Below the pieces are notes generated by a model. That model did no database searches. It was not told the origin of the DNA and saw only the letters and a list, made by a program, of their open reading frames with translations. The position numbers were made by a program, and so were the translations under genes. DNA of 64,000 nucleotides from an uncultured Lachnospiraceae bacterium (GTDB lineage Bacteria; Bacillota; Clostridia; Lachnospirales; Lachnospiraceae): assembly GCA_910585625.1 (NCBI GenBank), contig CAJUFQ010000017.1, positions 1 to 64,000 of the forward strand. Reading direction: 5' to 3'. Positions 28,059 through 37,084 of this stretch are shown in pieces (position 1 is the first letter of the stretch; every line of letters begins with the position of its first letter).

Positions 28059-28952
28059 TTAATCATATTGAATCATCTCATCCATGCTCTCCTGAAGCTT
28101 GCCTAGGTATTCTTTCATCTCCTCTTTCAGCTCCTCACGGCGCAGCGCAAATTCAATATTTGCCTGGATGAACCCAACTTTGCTGCCCACGTCATAACGA
28201 TGACCTTTAAAATCATAGGCATACATGGCCTGCTCTTTTGCCAGCCGTTTCAGGGCGTCAGTCAGCTGGATTTCCCCGCCTTTGCCCGCATCCTGAGTCT
28301 CCAGGAAACGGAATATTTCCGGCGTGATGATGTATCTGCCCAGCACTGCCACGTTCGAGGGGGTCTCCTCCACGGACGGCTTCTCCACCATGTCGTTCAC
28401 TTTATATACGCGGTCGTCCACCTGCTTGCCGGCAATAATCCCATATTTGTCCACAACCTCGCGCGCCACCGTCTGCACGCCGAGGATGGAGGTCTGGTAC
28501 TCTTTGAACACGTCAAGCATCTGCCCCAGGCACGGCTGCTTTGATATCACCACATCATCCCCCAAAAGCACGGCAAACGGCTCGTCCCCGATAAAATGCT
28601 GTGCGGCAAGGATGGCATGGCCCAGCCCCCGCGGCTCTTTCTGGCGGATATAATGGATATTAGCCATCTCGGAAATCCCTCTTACCATGTCAAGCATTTC
28701 CTGCTTGCCGCCCTTCTCCAGTTCAAGCTCCAGCTCTATGGATCGGTCAAAATGATCCTCTATGGATCGTTTGTTCCTCCCTGTGACGACAATAATGTCT
28801 TGTATGCCTGCCTCCACTGCCTCCTCAATGATATACTGGATCGTCGGCTTGTCGACAATCGGCAGCATCTCCTTCGGCTGCGCTTTCGTCGCCGGCAGGA
28901 ACCTTGTCCCAAGCCCAGCCGCTGGGATGATTGCTTTCCTTACATTCATCAT
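28059..28952 (-). CDS. galU: UTP-glucose-1-phosphate uridylyltransferase
   Basis: About 297 residues; makes UDP-glucose from UTP and glucose-1-phosphate for galactose use, glycolipids and envelope sugars. Nucleotide-binding motif AAGLGTRFLPATKAQPKEMLP at the N-terminus, IVVTGRNKRSIEDHFD, PRGLGHAILAA, VLLGDD, and VGSKVGFIQANIE near the end: a complete and normal-length GalU. ATG 28952 follows AGGAGA; the in-frame extension to 29012 lies within the upstream intergene and has no site. Last gene of the gerA-gerB-gerC-spoIIR-murI-DUF1934-galU run. Confidence 0.95.
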   Translation of the reverse strand: MMNVRKAIIPAAGLGTRFLPATKAQPKEMLPIVDKPTIQYIIEEAVEAGIQDIIVVTGRNKRSIEDHFDRSIELELELEKGGKQEMLDMVRGISEMANIHYIRQKEPRGLGHAILAAQHFIGDEPFAVLLGDDVVISKQPCLGQMLDVFKEYQTSILGVQTVAREVVDKYGIIAGKQVDDRVYKVNDMVEKPSVEETPSNVAVLGRYIITPEIFRFLETQDAGKGGEIQLTDALKRLAKEQAMYAYDFKGHRYDVGSKVGFIQANIEFALRREELKEEMKEYLGKLQESMDEMIQYD

Positions 28953-29013
28953 AAAATACGTTCTCCTTTTCGCGCCATGACGGCGTAAATTCTCCTGGCT
29001 CCCCTGGGCCATG

Positions 29014-29466
29014 CTATGACAGCGTAAATTCCCCTGACTCCTTCGACTTGATGTTCATGATGATGGAACAGTCCGCCAAATGCTCATAGTTGACTTCCAG
29101 ATTGTATTTAATCCTCACATCAATATTGTCTTCGGTCTCCGCAATATCTACGCTCTTAGCGTCAATGCCAATCAGGAGGCTCCCGAAAGGCGTATTATAA
29201 TATGAAACATTTTTTTTGTTCTTCTCGAACACCATATGTACGTTGGAGACTCCTTTTTTGGTAATGTCCAAAGAATCGTCCGTAAGCTTGATGATGTTTC
29301 GCGTATTCCCATCAAACCCTTCCAGCACCTCATCATACAGAATATAATGCTTGCCGTTCTTCTTGTAATAATCCCCGGCAGTAATCACCTCTACCGGTTC
29401 CACATCTTCCTCATCCTGGGCTGCAAACTGCAGGCCGCTGATAGACAACAGTACATCTTTCGTCAT
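29014..29466 (-). CDS. DUF1934 family beta-barrel protein (YwiB-like)
   Basis: 150 residues, mostly predicted beta strands, starting VLLSISGLQFA and with YYNTPFGSLLIGIDAKSVDI and YNLEVNYEHLADCSIIMNI, the C-terminal signature of the DUF1934/YwiB calycin-like family. Starts two bases after the murI stop, so it is co-translated with murI, an arrangement seen in other Clostridia. Function unknown; the barrel may bind a small hydrophobic ligand (family structure knowledge). No signal peptide. Confidence 0.8.
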   Translation of the reverse strand: MTKDVLLSISGLQFAAQDEEDVEPVEVITAGDYYKKNGKHYILYDEVLEGFDGNTRNIIKLTDDSLDITKKGVSNVHMVFEKNKKNVSYYNTPFGSLLIGIDAKSVDIAETEDNIDVRIKYNLEVNYEHLADCSIIMNIKSKESGEFTLS

Positions 29467-29468
29467 AA

Positions 29469-30299
29469 TTACTCCTCAATATGTATCAACTGCGCCTCTT
29501 CAATCTCACAGGGCAGGATTGAATTGGCAAAATTTTTAAACTTCTCTGCTGCATCGCTGACATAGAATTGATACATCGGCTCCCCCTGCGCTTTGCCGTC
29601 ATTTGAAATCCCATGTTCCGCCAGCAGACGTTTCAATCCCTGCGCCGTCTCATACGCCGGGTTGACCAGGTTGACGCCCTCGCCCATAATCTCACAGATC
29701 ATGGCGCGCAGCAACGGGTAATGGGTACACCCCAGAATCAGCGTGTCAATGTCCGACTCCTGGAAATAGACCAGATAGCGTTTCGCCACCTCAACAGTAA
29801 CCGGGTCTTTCAGCCATCCTTCCTCCACCAGAGGAACAAACAACGGGCACGCCTTGCCTAAGACCGTAGCTGCCGGGTTATGCCTATGTATCATTTCCGT
29901 ATAAATATGGCTACCCACGGTTCCTTCGGTCCCGATAACGCCTATCCTGCCATTCCTGGTAATCTCCGCCGCAACCTTGGCTCCGGGCTTGACAACCCCG
30001 ATAATAGGCATTTTCATTTCCGGGCGCAGCTTCTCCAGCGCAAATGCGCTCGCCGTATTGCATGCCACCACAATCGCTTTCACGCCCTTCGACTCCAGGA
30101 AATGGATTATCTGCCTGGAATAACGGATAATCGTCTCCCGTGATTTGCTTCCGTAGGGAACGCGCGCCGTGTCTCCGAAGTAGATAATCCTCTCCTGCGG
30201 AAGCTGGCGCATGATTTCACGCGCCACGGTCAACCCTCCCACGCCGGAATCGAACACCCCGATAGGGGCATATTTCTCATTTTCAAACGGTTGGTTCAT
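29469..30299 (-). CDS. murI: Glutamate racemase
   Basis: 276 residues from ATG 30299 behind GGAG; converts L- to D-glutamate for peptidoglycan. Both catalytic cysteines are present in their motifs, VACNTASAFA and LILGCTHYPLL, with IGVFDSGVGGLTV at the start and YFGDTARVPYGSKS. Standard length. It sits between spoIIR and DUF1934 on one strand. The 22-residue upstream extension is excluded because the ribosome site lies inside it. Confidence 0.95.
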   Translation of the reverse strand: MNQPFENEKYAPIGVFDSGVGGLTVAREIMRQLPQERIIYFGDTARVPYGSKSRETIIRYSRQIIHFLESKGVKAIVVACNTASAFALEKLRPEMKMPIIGVVKPGAKVAAEITRNGRIGVIGTEGTVGSHIYTEMIHRHNPAATVLGKACPLFVPLVEEGWLKDPVTVEVAKRYLVYFQESDIDTLILGCTHYPLLRAMICEIMGEGVNLVNPAYETAQGLKRLLAEHGISNDGKAQGEPMYQFYVSDAAEKFKNFANSILPCEIEEAQLIHIEE

Positions 30300-30392
30300 C
30301 TCATTTTCTCCAAAAAATAAATCATACACCAGTATATTAACCGTTTTGGTGGGAAAATGCAAGTGGTTGGAAAGATTTACAGACCTTACAAG

Positions 30393-31013
30393 CTACCTTT
30401 CAAAAAGCTCCATCACCCGCTCCGCCAGCGCAAACCTTATTTTATAATCTTTGCCTTCCATCAGGCTTTCGTACTCCTCCGGGGTCAGGGCGCGCTGCAG
30501 GGACTCCTTGGCCTGATCGTCCACCACTTCATAGGCGCTGTTGAAAAAGCAGAGGTTTGGATACATCACGCACCACCAGTTATGTCCGCCGCCAGCCCCG
30601 ATTACGACCTCCAAAGCCTCATATCTGCCTGCCGGGAACGTATAATCCCCATATGTCTTCTGCGGGAAATCCGTAACCGCCAGGGAAGCTTCTACGTCAT
30701 ATGTATAGCCTTCCTGCGCTACAACATCTTCGGCCGTCTCTCTAATCTGAGGCAGATATTCTTGGATTACCCGGCGGCTGTCCTCGATATCGCAAATGCC
30801 GGAAAGCTTCGGCTGCATATACGCCCCAATGGCATCGCGTACTTTTAGTTTCAGATTCTGGTCTTCCTGCGCATCACTATTCGCACGTACATGGAAGCGA
30901 ATGACTTTTTGCGCAATCTCCGCCGTCATCCGCTGCTGCCTATACTGTATCATACCGCAGCAAGCCAACACAGCCGCTGCCAATAACAATCCTGTTCTCA
31001 TCCAACGCTTCAT
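30393..31013 (-). CDS. spoIIR: Stage II sporulation protein R
   Basis: About 206 residues from ATG 31013 (AAGGAAGG upstream). N-terminal signal/anchor (TGLLLAAAVLACCGMI), then IRFHVRANSDAQEDQNLKLKVRDAI, the hallmark of SpoIIR, and GGGHNWWCVMYPNLCF in the middle, also diagnostic. In sporulating cells SpoIIR is made in the forespore and triggers SpoIIGA to process pro-sigmaE in the mother cell. Located directly downstream of the germinant receptor operon, probably read with it at least in part, in keeping with forespore expression of both. Confidence 0.93.
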   Translation of the reverse strand: MKRWMRTGLLLAAAVLACCGMIQYRQQRMTAEIAQKVIRFHVRANSDAQEDQNLKLKVRDAIGAYMQPKLSGICDIEDSRRVIQEYLPQIRETAEDVVAQEGYTYDVEASLAVTDFPQKTYGDYTFPAGRYEALEVVIGAGGGHNWWCVMYPNLCFFNSAYEVVDDQAKESLQRALTPEEYESLMEGKDYKIRFALAERVMELFER

Positions 31014-31088
31014 ACTTTCAATACCTTCCTTAAAATATTGCCGGCTAAGGAAAGTATTTCCGGTATTCTGGATTTTACACAAAAACTT

Positions 31089-32198
31089 TTACTCCCAGTT
31101 GAGAATGTCGATTTCCACCTCAAACACATGCCGTGCGCTTTGACTGTATTTTTCCGGCTGATTCCGATAGTCCCAATAAAGATCCCGATTCAGCCCGCCC
31201 AGGGAAACATAGCTGTTGGCGATGTCAATTCCATATTCTTCCCTCAATTTCTGCGCGCATCCCTGCAAGCCTGCCGTCAGGCTCTTTTCCATCCTCTGCT
31301 CTATCTGGTATTGCTGCCCTGCGGAACTCGCCTGCCCGGACTTCATCCTTCCTTGTCCTTTGACGGACACGGTAACCACCGGCACGCCTTCTGACTCCTC
31401 TACCTTTTGCAGCACCCGGATATCAGAAATCTCCGCCACTTCATCCTTGCCCGATTCACAAGTGAATGTCTCCAAAAGTCCCTGGCAGAGAAACACCTGC
31501 ATCGCTTCCTCAACCGTAAGGATCCCGCGGTACTCAAAATCTTTTATCGCCGCATACCCGCTGACCGCCGGGCGGCTGCCTTGCTCAGACAGCGCTGGAA
31601 GCAGCAGAAGTTCATCCTGGTTATGCCACTGGTTAATAAGGCTTCCCAGCGTAGCGATTTTCTTCTGCCTGAAATCTTTCTGGCTTTCCAGAAGTTCCTC
31701 CAGGTATGTCCCCATGGAGCCTTCCGTCTCCTCGTTGAGCGTGAGGATTTCCGCCGCCGTACCGCGCCCGACAAACAAGCTGATATTCCGTGCGGCAGAC
31801 TCTTGCTGTTCCCAGGCCAGCAGCACGCTGCGCAGGCGTTTGGAATCAGAAATCAGGTTTTCCCCGAAGACAATCGCCTTGATATGGTTGTAATCCAGGA
31901 CACGGTTTGTATTGTTCTCATATGATTTCTCCACACGGAACAAATCTTCGCCCTCCAAAGACATGGACATCGGGGTATCCACTGCCTTGCCTTTCTCTGA
32001 TATCTGGGCAAGATCCGGGAAATCGAAGCTGACCACCAGCTTGGGCTCTGCTTCCTTCCCATCCTCCATTGACGGCTTCCCCTGCACATCTACCCCCACC
32101 GCCAAGGGAAAACTCCGCTGCTCCAGCTCCTCCGACTCACATCCGCCCAGCAGGAACATCCCAAGGAATGCCGCCGCCATTATCTTATTCCTCCACAT
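31089..32198 (-). CDS. Spore germination lipoprotein, Ger(x)C family
   Basis: 369 residues with a lipoprotein signal peptide (MAAAFLGMFLLGGC, Cys 20 as lipid anchor), ELEQRSFPLAVGVDVQGK and the C-terminal GLQGCAQKLREEYGIDIANSY segment of GerAC/GerKC proteins. It is the C subunit of a nutrient germinant receptor in the spore inner membrane. Overlaps the end of the B-subunit gene by 14 bases, so translation is coupled. Third gene of a standard A-B-C receptor operon. Confidence 0.92.
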   Translation of the reverse strand: MWRNKIMAAAFLGMFLLGGCESEELEQRSFPLAVGVDVQGKPSMEDGKEAEPKLVVSFDFPDLAQISEKGKAVDTPMSMSLEGEDLFRVEKSYENNTNRVLDYNHIKAIVFGENLISDSKRLRSVLLAWEQQESAARNISLFVGRGTAAEILTLNEETEGSMGTYLEELLESQKDFRQKKIATLGSLINQWHNQDELLLLPALSEQGSRPAVSGYAAIKDFEYRGILTVEEAMQVFLCQGLLETFTCESGKDEVAEISDIRVLQKVEESEGVPVVTVSVKGQGRMKSGQASSAGQQYQIEQRMEKSLTAGLQGCAQKLREEYGIDIANSYVSLGGLNRDLYWDYRNQPEKYSQSARHVFEVEIDILNWE

Positions 32199-33306
32199 CC
32201 GAAGCTCCCCCCTTTCCTGGTTTCGCGCCTATTTTCACCTGACGCATCAGCAGCAGAACCAGCAGGATGAAAAACATGCCCGGCAATGCAATGCTGAACT
32301 GATAGATTTCATAAATTTCTGACAGAAACTGATGCTCGAACAATCCCTTGCCGACAAAAAATGCCAGAACTGCCACCAGGTACAAACTGTAATTCCTTTT
32401 CGTCTCATGGCACAGCTCTTTTAAAATCAGGCCTCCCTGGAAAATGCCGGTGTTCAGAAGGGCGAATAGGGCAAAAAACCACACTGCCGTCATCAGCACG
32501 TCCTGCCTGGTGAAAAAACCGCCCGGAAGGTTGACCATGCCCATCAGGGTAAGGACAGGACGCTTCAGTACCCCCATGGCGTTTTGCCCAAACGCCCCCA
32601 GTAAAATCAGGTAAATCACGGCATTCAGAAACGTCACGCCCAGCAACGCCTGCCTCCCACAAGCCGCCATCTTCTCAGGTTTCTTGCAAAACGGAAGCAG
32701 AAACAATAATGCGCTGAAAGGCAGCTGGAACACCAGCGTCCACGCGCCGCCGCTTAAAAGCTGTAATCCATCCGACGCCACAACCGGCGTCCAATGGGCG
32801 GAATTCACCTCCGGCATGGCAAACAGCAGCATCAAGATCAGAGGTATCCCCAAAAACCAGAAAATAATCTCATACACCCTGGCCCTGCCCTCAATGCCCC
32901 GGACGCTGCCATATACGGCAAGGAGCAGCAACACGGCGCCGACGCCCCAAAAAGAGCCTTCCGGCAGCATCCAGCTTAAGGTCAGCGTCGTCAGTTCATA
33001 CAGCACATACCCGGACAATGTGACAAAATACAAGAAGTAAAAAACCATAAAGACGTCCGCTATAACCTGACCTGCCATATCTTTCATATAACTGTAATAA
33101 TCACCGTTGACATGTTTTATATTGGCGCCCATCAGCCACAGCAGCAAGGCCCCTCCAGCCATCCCAAGCAGCAGGCAGAGAATCCCGTCCGCCCCAGTCA
33201 TGGCTGAAAAAACCCCTGGCAGCAGCAGGCTGCTCATACCGAATATATCCAAGACTAAAAGCCTCCTTATCTGCCGTAACGATATCTTAAAGTTATCTGC
33301 AAACAT
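32185..33306 (-). CDS. Spore germination permease, GerAB family
   Basis: 373 residues with ten predicted membrane segments and the APC-superfamily opening ISLRQIRRLLVLDIFG. This is the B subunit, which binds the nutrient (often an amino acid) in GerA-type receptors. ATG 33306 lies five bases after the A-subunit stop. The family is highly diverged, so the ligand cannot be read from sequence. Confidence 0.9.
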   Translation of the reverse strand: MFADNFKISLRQIRRLLVLDIFGMSSLLLPGVFSAMTGADGILCLLLGMAGGALLLWLMGANIKHVNGDYYSYMKDMAGQVIADVFMVFYFLYFVTLSGYVLYELTTLTLSWMLPEGSFWGVGAVLLLLAVYGSVRGIEGRARVYEIIFWFLGIPLILMLLFAMPEVNSAHWTPVVASDGLQLLSGGAWTLVFQLPFSALLFLLPFCKKPEKMAACGRQALLGVTFLNAVIYLILLGAFGQNAMGVLKRPVLTLMGMVNLPGGFFTRQDVLMTAVWFFALFALLNTGIFQGGLILKELCHETKRNYSLYLVAVLAFFVGKGLFEHQFLSEIYEIYQFSIALPGMFFILLVLLLMRQVKIGAKPGKGGASDVEE

Positions 33307-33311
33307 CTTCC

Positions 33312-34826
33312 TTACGCTTTCCCCTCTCCGTCTCTTTTTTCTTCCTGCCCAAACTTAAGCCTGACGCGCGCGCCGCCCCGTGTATACATAGGACGTTTCT
33401 TAAGGAAATCCAGGGGCAGGCGCAAAAAGGTGTCCCGCTCATCCTGGTATCCATTGATGTCCGCACCCACAAATGGCGCAAGGTAAGGGATACCGAAGCT
33501 TTCCAGATGAGACAGGTGCATCAGCACAGTCAGCATCCCCAGCAGGAACCCAAAAAATCCCAAGCTACCGCACAGGAAAATGAACATGAATTTGAGGATA
33601 CGGAAAGCCGTCGCAAACTCTTCGTTGGGAACAGCAAACGAACACAAAGCCGTCAACGCCACCACGATTACTACGATAGGGCTGACAATATTGGCGTCTA
33701 CTGCAGCCTGACCGATAATCAGCCCGCCGACAATGCCAATCGTATTCCCATTGGCGCCTGGCAGGCGCACGCCCGCCTCCCGAAGCAGTTCAAACGCAAT
33801 TTCCATGATGAACACCTCCACCATCGCCGGGAAAGGCACGCCCTGCCTCGACGCCGCCAGCGACAGCAGCAAATCGGTCGGCAGAAGCTGGGTATGGAAA
33901 TTCGTCATCGCAAGATACAGCCCAGGCAGGACCATTGCCAGGAATGACGCCACATAGCGCAGAATCCTTGTGAAAGAGGCAATCTCCCAGCGGCTGTAAT
34001 AATCATCGCTGGTCTGGATAAACGTATTATACGTCGTGGGCAAAATCAAGGCCACCGGGGAGTTGTCAGACAAAAGGACAATTCTCCCTTCGAGGATGGC
34101 CATAGCCGCGCGGTCTGGCCGCTGCGTGGTCTGGAACTGTGGGAACGGAGAGTATTTCCGTCTCTCTGTAAGCTGCTCAATAATCCCGCTGTCTAACGTG
34201 CCGTCAATCTCAAACTCCCCCAGACGCCGCTCTATCTCATCCAATATTTCCGGGTAAATCAGATCCTTGAGGTATACCAAATCCACATTTGTATTGGTAC
34301 GCCTGCCCGCAAAGCTTTCCTTCACCTTCACATGGGGACTGCGCAGACGTTTACGGATTAACGCCGTATTCAGTTTGATGGATTCCGAGAACCCCTCATT
34401 GGAGCCGCGGATTACTTTCTCAGACTCTGTCTCGTAAACGCCCCTTCCGGGATAACCTTTATCCGGGATTTTTAGCGCCTTATTATAGCCGTCCAGAAAA
34501 AACAGGGCGTCCCCGGTGAGCATACCCTGCGCGGCGTCCTCGATAGTCTCAAAAGGTTTCGAATCAGAGATGTCAAACACATTATCCCTGACATAGGCGG
34601 CAAGCTCCTCTTCCGGCATCGTCCGCAACGTCCCCAGAAGCTTCCCGACCGCTGAATCTTTCCAGTCCACGCTGCTGACTGTCACTTCGATATAAGCGAC
34701 ATAACACGCGCTTTTTAAATGCTTCCCAACCTTTATCTTCCGCTTCTTGATGTCCTCGCAGTCCGAAAACAATTCCTCAAAATTCTTGATATTTTCCTGC
34801 AAATCAGGGGTAATCTGCATCGGCAT
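33312..34826 (-). CDS. Spore germination protein, GerAA/GerKA family
   Basis: 504 residues. The soluble N-terminal half contains GDALFFLDGYNKALKIPDKGYPGRGV and SNEGFSESIKLNTALIRKRL, the core signature of GerAA. A membrane half follows with about five helices (LPTTYNTFIQTSDDYYSRW, PFPAMVEVFIMEIAFELLREAGVRLPG, GNTIGIVGGLIIGQAAVDA). It is the A subunit, which oligomerises into the germinant-gated ion channel. First gene of the operon; a 203-bp leader separates it from ispE. Confidence 0.94.
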   Translation of the reverse strand: MPMQITPDLQENIKNFEELFSDCEDIKKRKIKVGKHLKSACYVAYIEVTVSSVDWKDSAVGKLLGTLRTMPEEELAAYVRDNVFDISDSKPFETIEDAAQGMLTGDALFFLDGYNKALKIPDKGYPGRGVYETESEKVIRGSNEGFSESIKLNTALIRKRLRSPHVKVKESFAGRRTNTNVDLVYLKDLIYPEILDEIERRLGEFEIDGTLDSGIIEQLTERRKYSPFPQFQTTQRPDRAAMAILEGRIVLLSDNSPVALILPTTYNTFIQTSDDYYSRWEIASFTRILRYVASFLAMVLPGLYLAMTNFHTQLLPTDLLLSLAASRQGVPFPAMVEVFIMEIAFELLREAGVRLPGANGNTIGIVGGLIIGQAAVDANIVSPIVVIVVALTALCSFAVPNEEFATAFRILKFMFIFLCGSLGFFGFLLGMLTVLMHLSHLESFGIPYLAPFVGADINGYQDERDTFLRLPLDFLKKRPMYTRGGARVRLKFGQEEKRDGEGKA

Positions 34827-34907
34827 AAGTTCCTCCTACATAACGCGGTTTCGGAAAATCACAAACTCCAATACTTGTCAATGACAAGGCATTTCCTAAA
34901 CAGGATA

Positions 34908-34936
34908 CTAAAAAGGATAAGCAATCGCTTATCCTT
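34908..34936 (-). terminator. Terminator downstream of ispE
   Basis: On the minus strand AAGGATAAGC-GATT-GCTTATCCTT is a perfect 10-bp stem followed by TTTAG (with TT from the stem giving five T). It isolates ispE from the ger operon. Confidence 0.85.
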
Positions 34937-35029
34937 ACTCATTACTATATATCGTTTCCGAATTTTTCCTTTTTATTCCTGCTATCCATAAATATCTGGA
35001 TTTCCTGCCGCATTTCCTATCGGTATGGT

Positions 35030-35899
35030 TTACCTCCTATTATATATGCCTGTGAGGTAAACCTGTTTTGCCAGGTTCCCCCCGCGCATTTCCTGGTACG
35101 CCCTCTCTGCCAAATCTTCATCTTCAAACAGGCCGAAAACGGTCGGCCCGCTGCCGCTCATCATGGCATTTAAAGCTCCCAACCGCATCATCTCCTCACG
35201 TATTTGGGCAATCACCGGGTGAGAGGGAATGGTCACGGTCTCTAGCACATTTCCCATACGGGAGGCTATCTTGTGTAAATCCCCCTCCCTGATTCCTTCC
35301 AGCTGGGCGTCAATCTCAGGATGCTTTGTGACACCAGCCATGTCCAGATTCATATAGACATTCTTCGTGGATACGCTGACCTGTGGCTTTGCCACCAGCA
35401 CCTTGCAGGGCGGCATGGGAGGAAGAGGGGTAAGCTCCTCGCCAATCCCTTCGGCAAGGACTGTCCCGCGCATAATGCAATATGGCACGTCCGCCCCAAT
35501 CTTCACGCCGCGTTCCATGAGCTGCCGCTTCGTCAACTTCAGCCCGAACAGGCGGTTTACGCCGTACAACACCGCGGCCGCATCCGAGCTGCCCCCTGCC
35601 ATTCCTGCCGCAACCGGGATGAATTTCTGCAAATCTATAAAGACGCCCTCCTCAACCTGGAATTCATCCATCAATAACCTGGCCGCACGGTACGCCAGGT
35701 TGCTCTCATTCTCCGGCACATAAAACAGGTTGCTTTTAAGCTGAATCCCTGGTTCTTTCATCTTCCTTATGGTAATTTTGTCATACATCTTGAGCGTCTG
35801 CATAATCATGCGCACCTCATGATAGCCGTCGTCCCTGCGCCGCAGCACATCCAGCCCAAGGTTGATTTTTGCCAGCGCCTTTAATTTCATTTCCTGCAT
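35030..35899 (-). CDS. ispE: 4-diphosphocytidyl-2-C-methyl-D-erythritol kinase
   Basis: 289 residues of the GHMP kinase fold; phosphorylates CDP-ME in the non-mevalonate (MEP) isoprenoid pathway. AKINLGLDVLRRRDDGYHEV at the N-terminus, the glycine-rich ATP loop PVAAGMAGGSSDAAAVL, and MMSGSGPTVFGLFE at the C-terminal GHMP motif are all intact. ATG 35899 is eight bases from AGGAG. Monocistronic with its own promoter and terminator. Confidence 0.95.
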   Translation of the reverse strand: MQEMKLKALAKINLGLDVLRRRDDGYHEVRMIMQTLKMYDKITIRKMKEPGIQLKSNLFYVPENESNLAYRAARLLMDEFQVEEGVFIDLQKFIPVAAGMAGGSSDAAAVLYGVNRLFGLKLTKRQLMERGVKIGADVPYCIMRGTVLAEGIGEELTPLPPMPPCKVLVAKPQVSVSTKNVYMNLDMAGVTKHPEIDAQLEGIREGDLHKIASRMGNVLETVTIPSHPVIAQIREEMMRLGALNAMMSGSGPTVFGLFEDEDLAERAYQEMRGGNLAKQVYLTGIYNRR

Positions 35900-35977
35900 G
35901 ATAACTTCTCCTTTTCTTTCTTACTATTGCAGATTTCAGAAGTCTGTTCTGCTGTCAGTCCGTCCTCTCTTAACTTT

Positions 35978-36006
35978 ATTATAATATGTGCATGTGCTTT
36001 CGACAA
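35978..36006 (-). promoter_or_regulatory. SigmaA-type promoter of ispE
   Basis: On the minus strand TTGTCG (36006-36001), a 17-bp spacer and a perfect TATAAT (35983-35978), about 80 bases before the ispE start. Confidence 0.7.
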
Positions 36007-36144
36007 GCTTTTGTCTATTTGCAGAAACACAAAGCAAGGGTACTTATACACCAATTCAATCCTATTGCAAATTACGAAGATACAAAGTTCAAAAGGAAAT
36101 CCGAACAGGCAACATAAACATTATGATATTTTGCCAAAGCAGTG

Positions 36145-36171
36145 TTAATTTTTTCCTCTGCCATCCGATAT
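36145..36171 (+). promoter_or_regulatory. SigmaD/FliA-like promoter
   Basis: TTAA at 36145-36148, a 16-bp spacer and CCGATAT at 36165-36171. The -10 matches the sigmaD consensus core (GCCGATAT) in seven of eight positions; the -35 is weaker (consensus TAAA). It is placed about 70 bases ahead of the gene at 36239. The rest of 35900-36238 holds the ispE leader and AT-rich sequence without genes. Confidence 0.55.
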
Positions 36172-36238
36172 AGACTATGAGAACTATAAATATCATGGTT
36201 ACGGACAACCAAATCAGTATGCCAAGGAGGGATACATC

Positions 36239-36817
36239 ATGAGTGTAAACAGTGTAAATAGTACAACCGCTTATACCCCAGCTTATCAGACCAAATACAA
36301 CAACGACACCGCAAAAGTTGCTGAAGACAAGAAGAACAAAGAAGAAGGCGTCGTATATCAGAAGGGAACCTCTTCTACCAAAGCAACTTATGCTAAGGAA
36401 GATGTTGTCGCAAGATTAAAGAAAGATGCAGAAGACAGGACTTCCCAGTTAAGGAGCCTGGTTCAGCAGATGATGGGCAACCAGGGGAACCGAATCGGAC
36501 AGGCAGACGACATGTGGCGTTTCCTTGCAAAAGGCGACTTCACCGTTACCCCCGATGTTAAGGCGCAGGCACAGAAGGATATCGCAGACGATGGATACTG
36601 GGGTGTGAACCAGACCTCTGACCGTATCATTGAATTCGCGAAAGCCCTGGTAGGAGACGATCCTGAGAAAGCAGAACAGATGCGTGCTGCTTTTGAGAAA
36701 GGCTTCAAGGCAGCTACCAAATCCTGGGGGCAGAAACTCCCGGATATCTCCCAGAGGACCTACGATGCTGTTATGTCTAAGTTTGACGACTGGGCAGGCG
36801 TAGAGACCAAAGCTTAA
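36239..36817 (+). CDS. Conserved hypothetical protein, possible motility-regulon member
   Basis: 192 residues, no signal peptide or membrane helix. The N-terminal ~45 residues are Ser/Thr/Lys-rich and disordered (flagellin-like composition). A helical middle (LKKDAEDRTSQLRSLVQQMM) leads to a conserved C-terminal domain, DDGYWGVNQTSDRIIEFAKAL...KAEQMRAAFEKGFKAATKSWG..LPDISQRTYDAVM. Similar C-terminal domains occur in Lachnospiraceae proteins of unknown function. GGAGGG seven bases before ATG 36239, and a sigmaD-like promoter upstream suggests expression with flagella or chemotaxis genes, though none are in the window. Followed by its own terminator. Confidence 0.75.
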   Translation: MSVNSVNSTTAYTPAYQTKYNNDTAKVAEDKKNKEEGVVYQKGTSSTKATYAKEDVVARLKKDAEDRTSQLRSLVQQMMGNQGNRIGQADDMWRFLAKGDFTVTPDVKAQAQKDIADDGYWGVNQTSDRIIEFAKALVGDDPEKAEQMRAAFEKGFKAATKSWGQKLPDISQRTYDAVMSKFDDWAGVETKA

Positions 36818-36915
36818 GCTTACGGTAATTGACACGCAGTCTGTTCCAGCCAGTGTTATAGCTCCAGGCTACATTCCGGCAGACGCAGACATTGTTTCGG
36901 TTTGCTGTATATGAC

Positions 36916-36962
36916 ACACCCACTTTCACACATGATAGTGCATGAAGGTGGGTGTTTTGTTT
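36916..36962 (+). terminator. Terminator of the gene at 36239
   Basis: ACACCCACTTT pairs with AAGGTGGGTGT (36916-36926 with 36945-36955, one G-U pair), followed by TTTGTTT. Confidence 0.85.
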
Positions 36963-36971
36963 CCGTACATA

Positions 36972-37014
36972 CCGATTTCTGTCCGATTTCTGTCCGATTT
37001 CTGTCCGATTTCTG
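36972..37014. repeat. Tandem repeat, 11-bp unit CCGATTTCTGT, 3.9 copies
   Basis: Three perfect copies plus a 10-base fourth, in the leader of the antiporter gene between the preceding terminator and its ribosome binding site. Copy-number change by slippage would alter promoter or leader spacing by one helical turn. Confidence 0.85.
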
Positions 37015-37084
37015 GTTTTTATAAACAGAGGCTGCTCTTACAATCTTCTTCATGTAATCCTAAATATAATGAAAGGACAAACTT

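Noticed and set aside
36962..37084. c-di-AMP or K+ riboswitch before the antiporter
   Set aside because: Leader is short and consists mostly of the 11-bp tandem repeat; no riboswitch core recognised.
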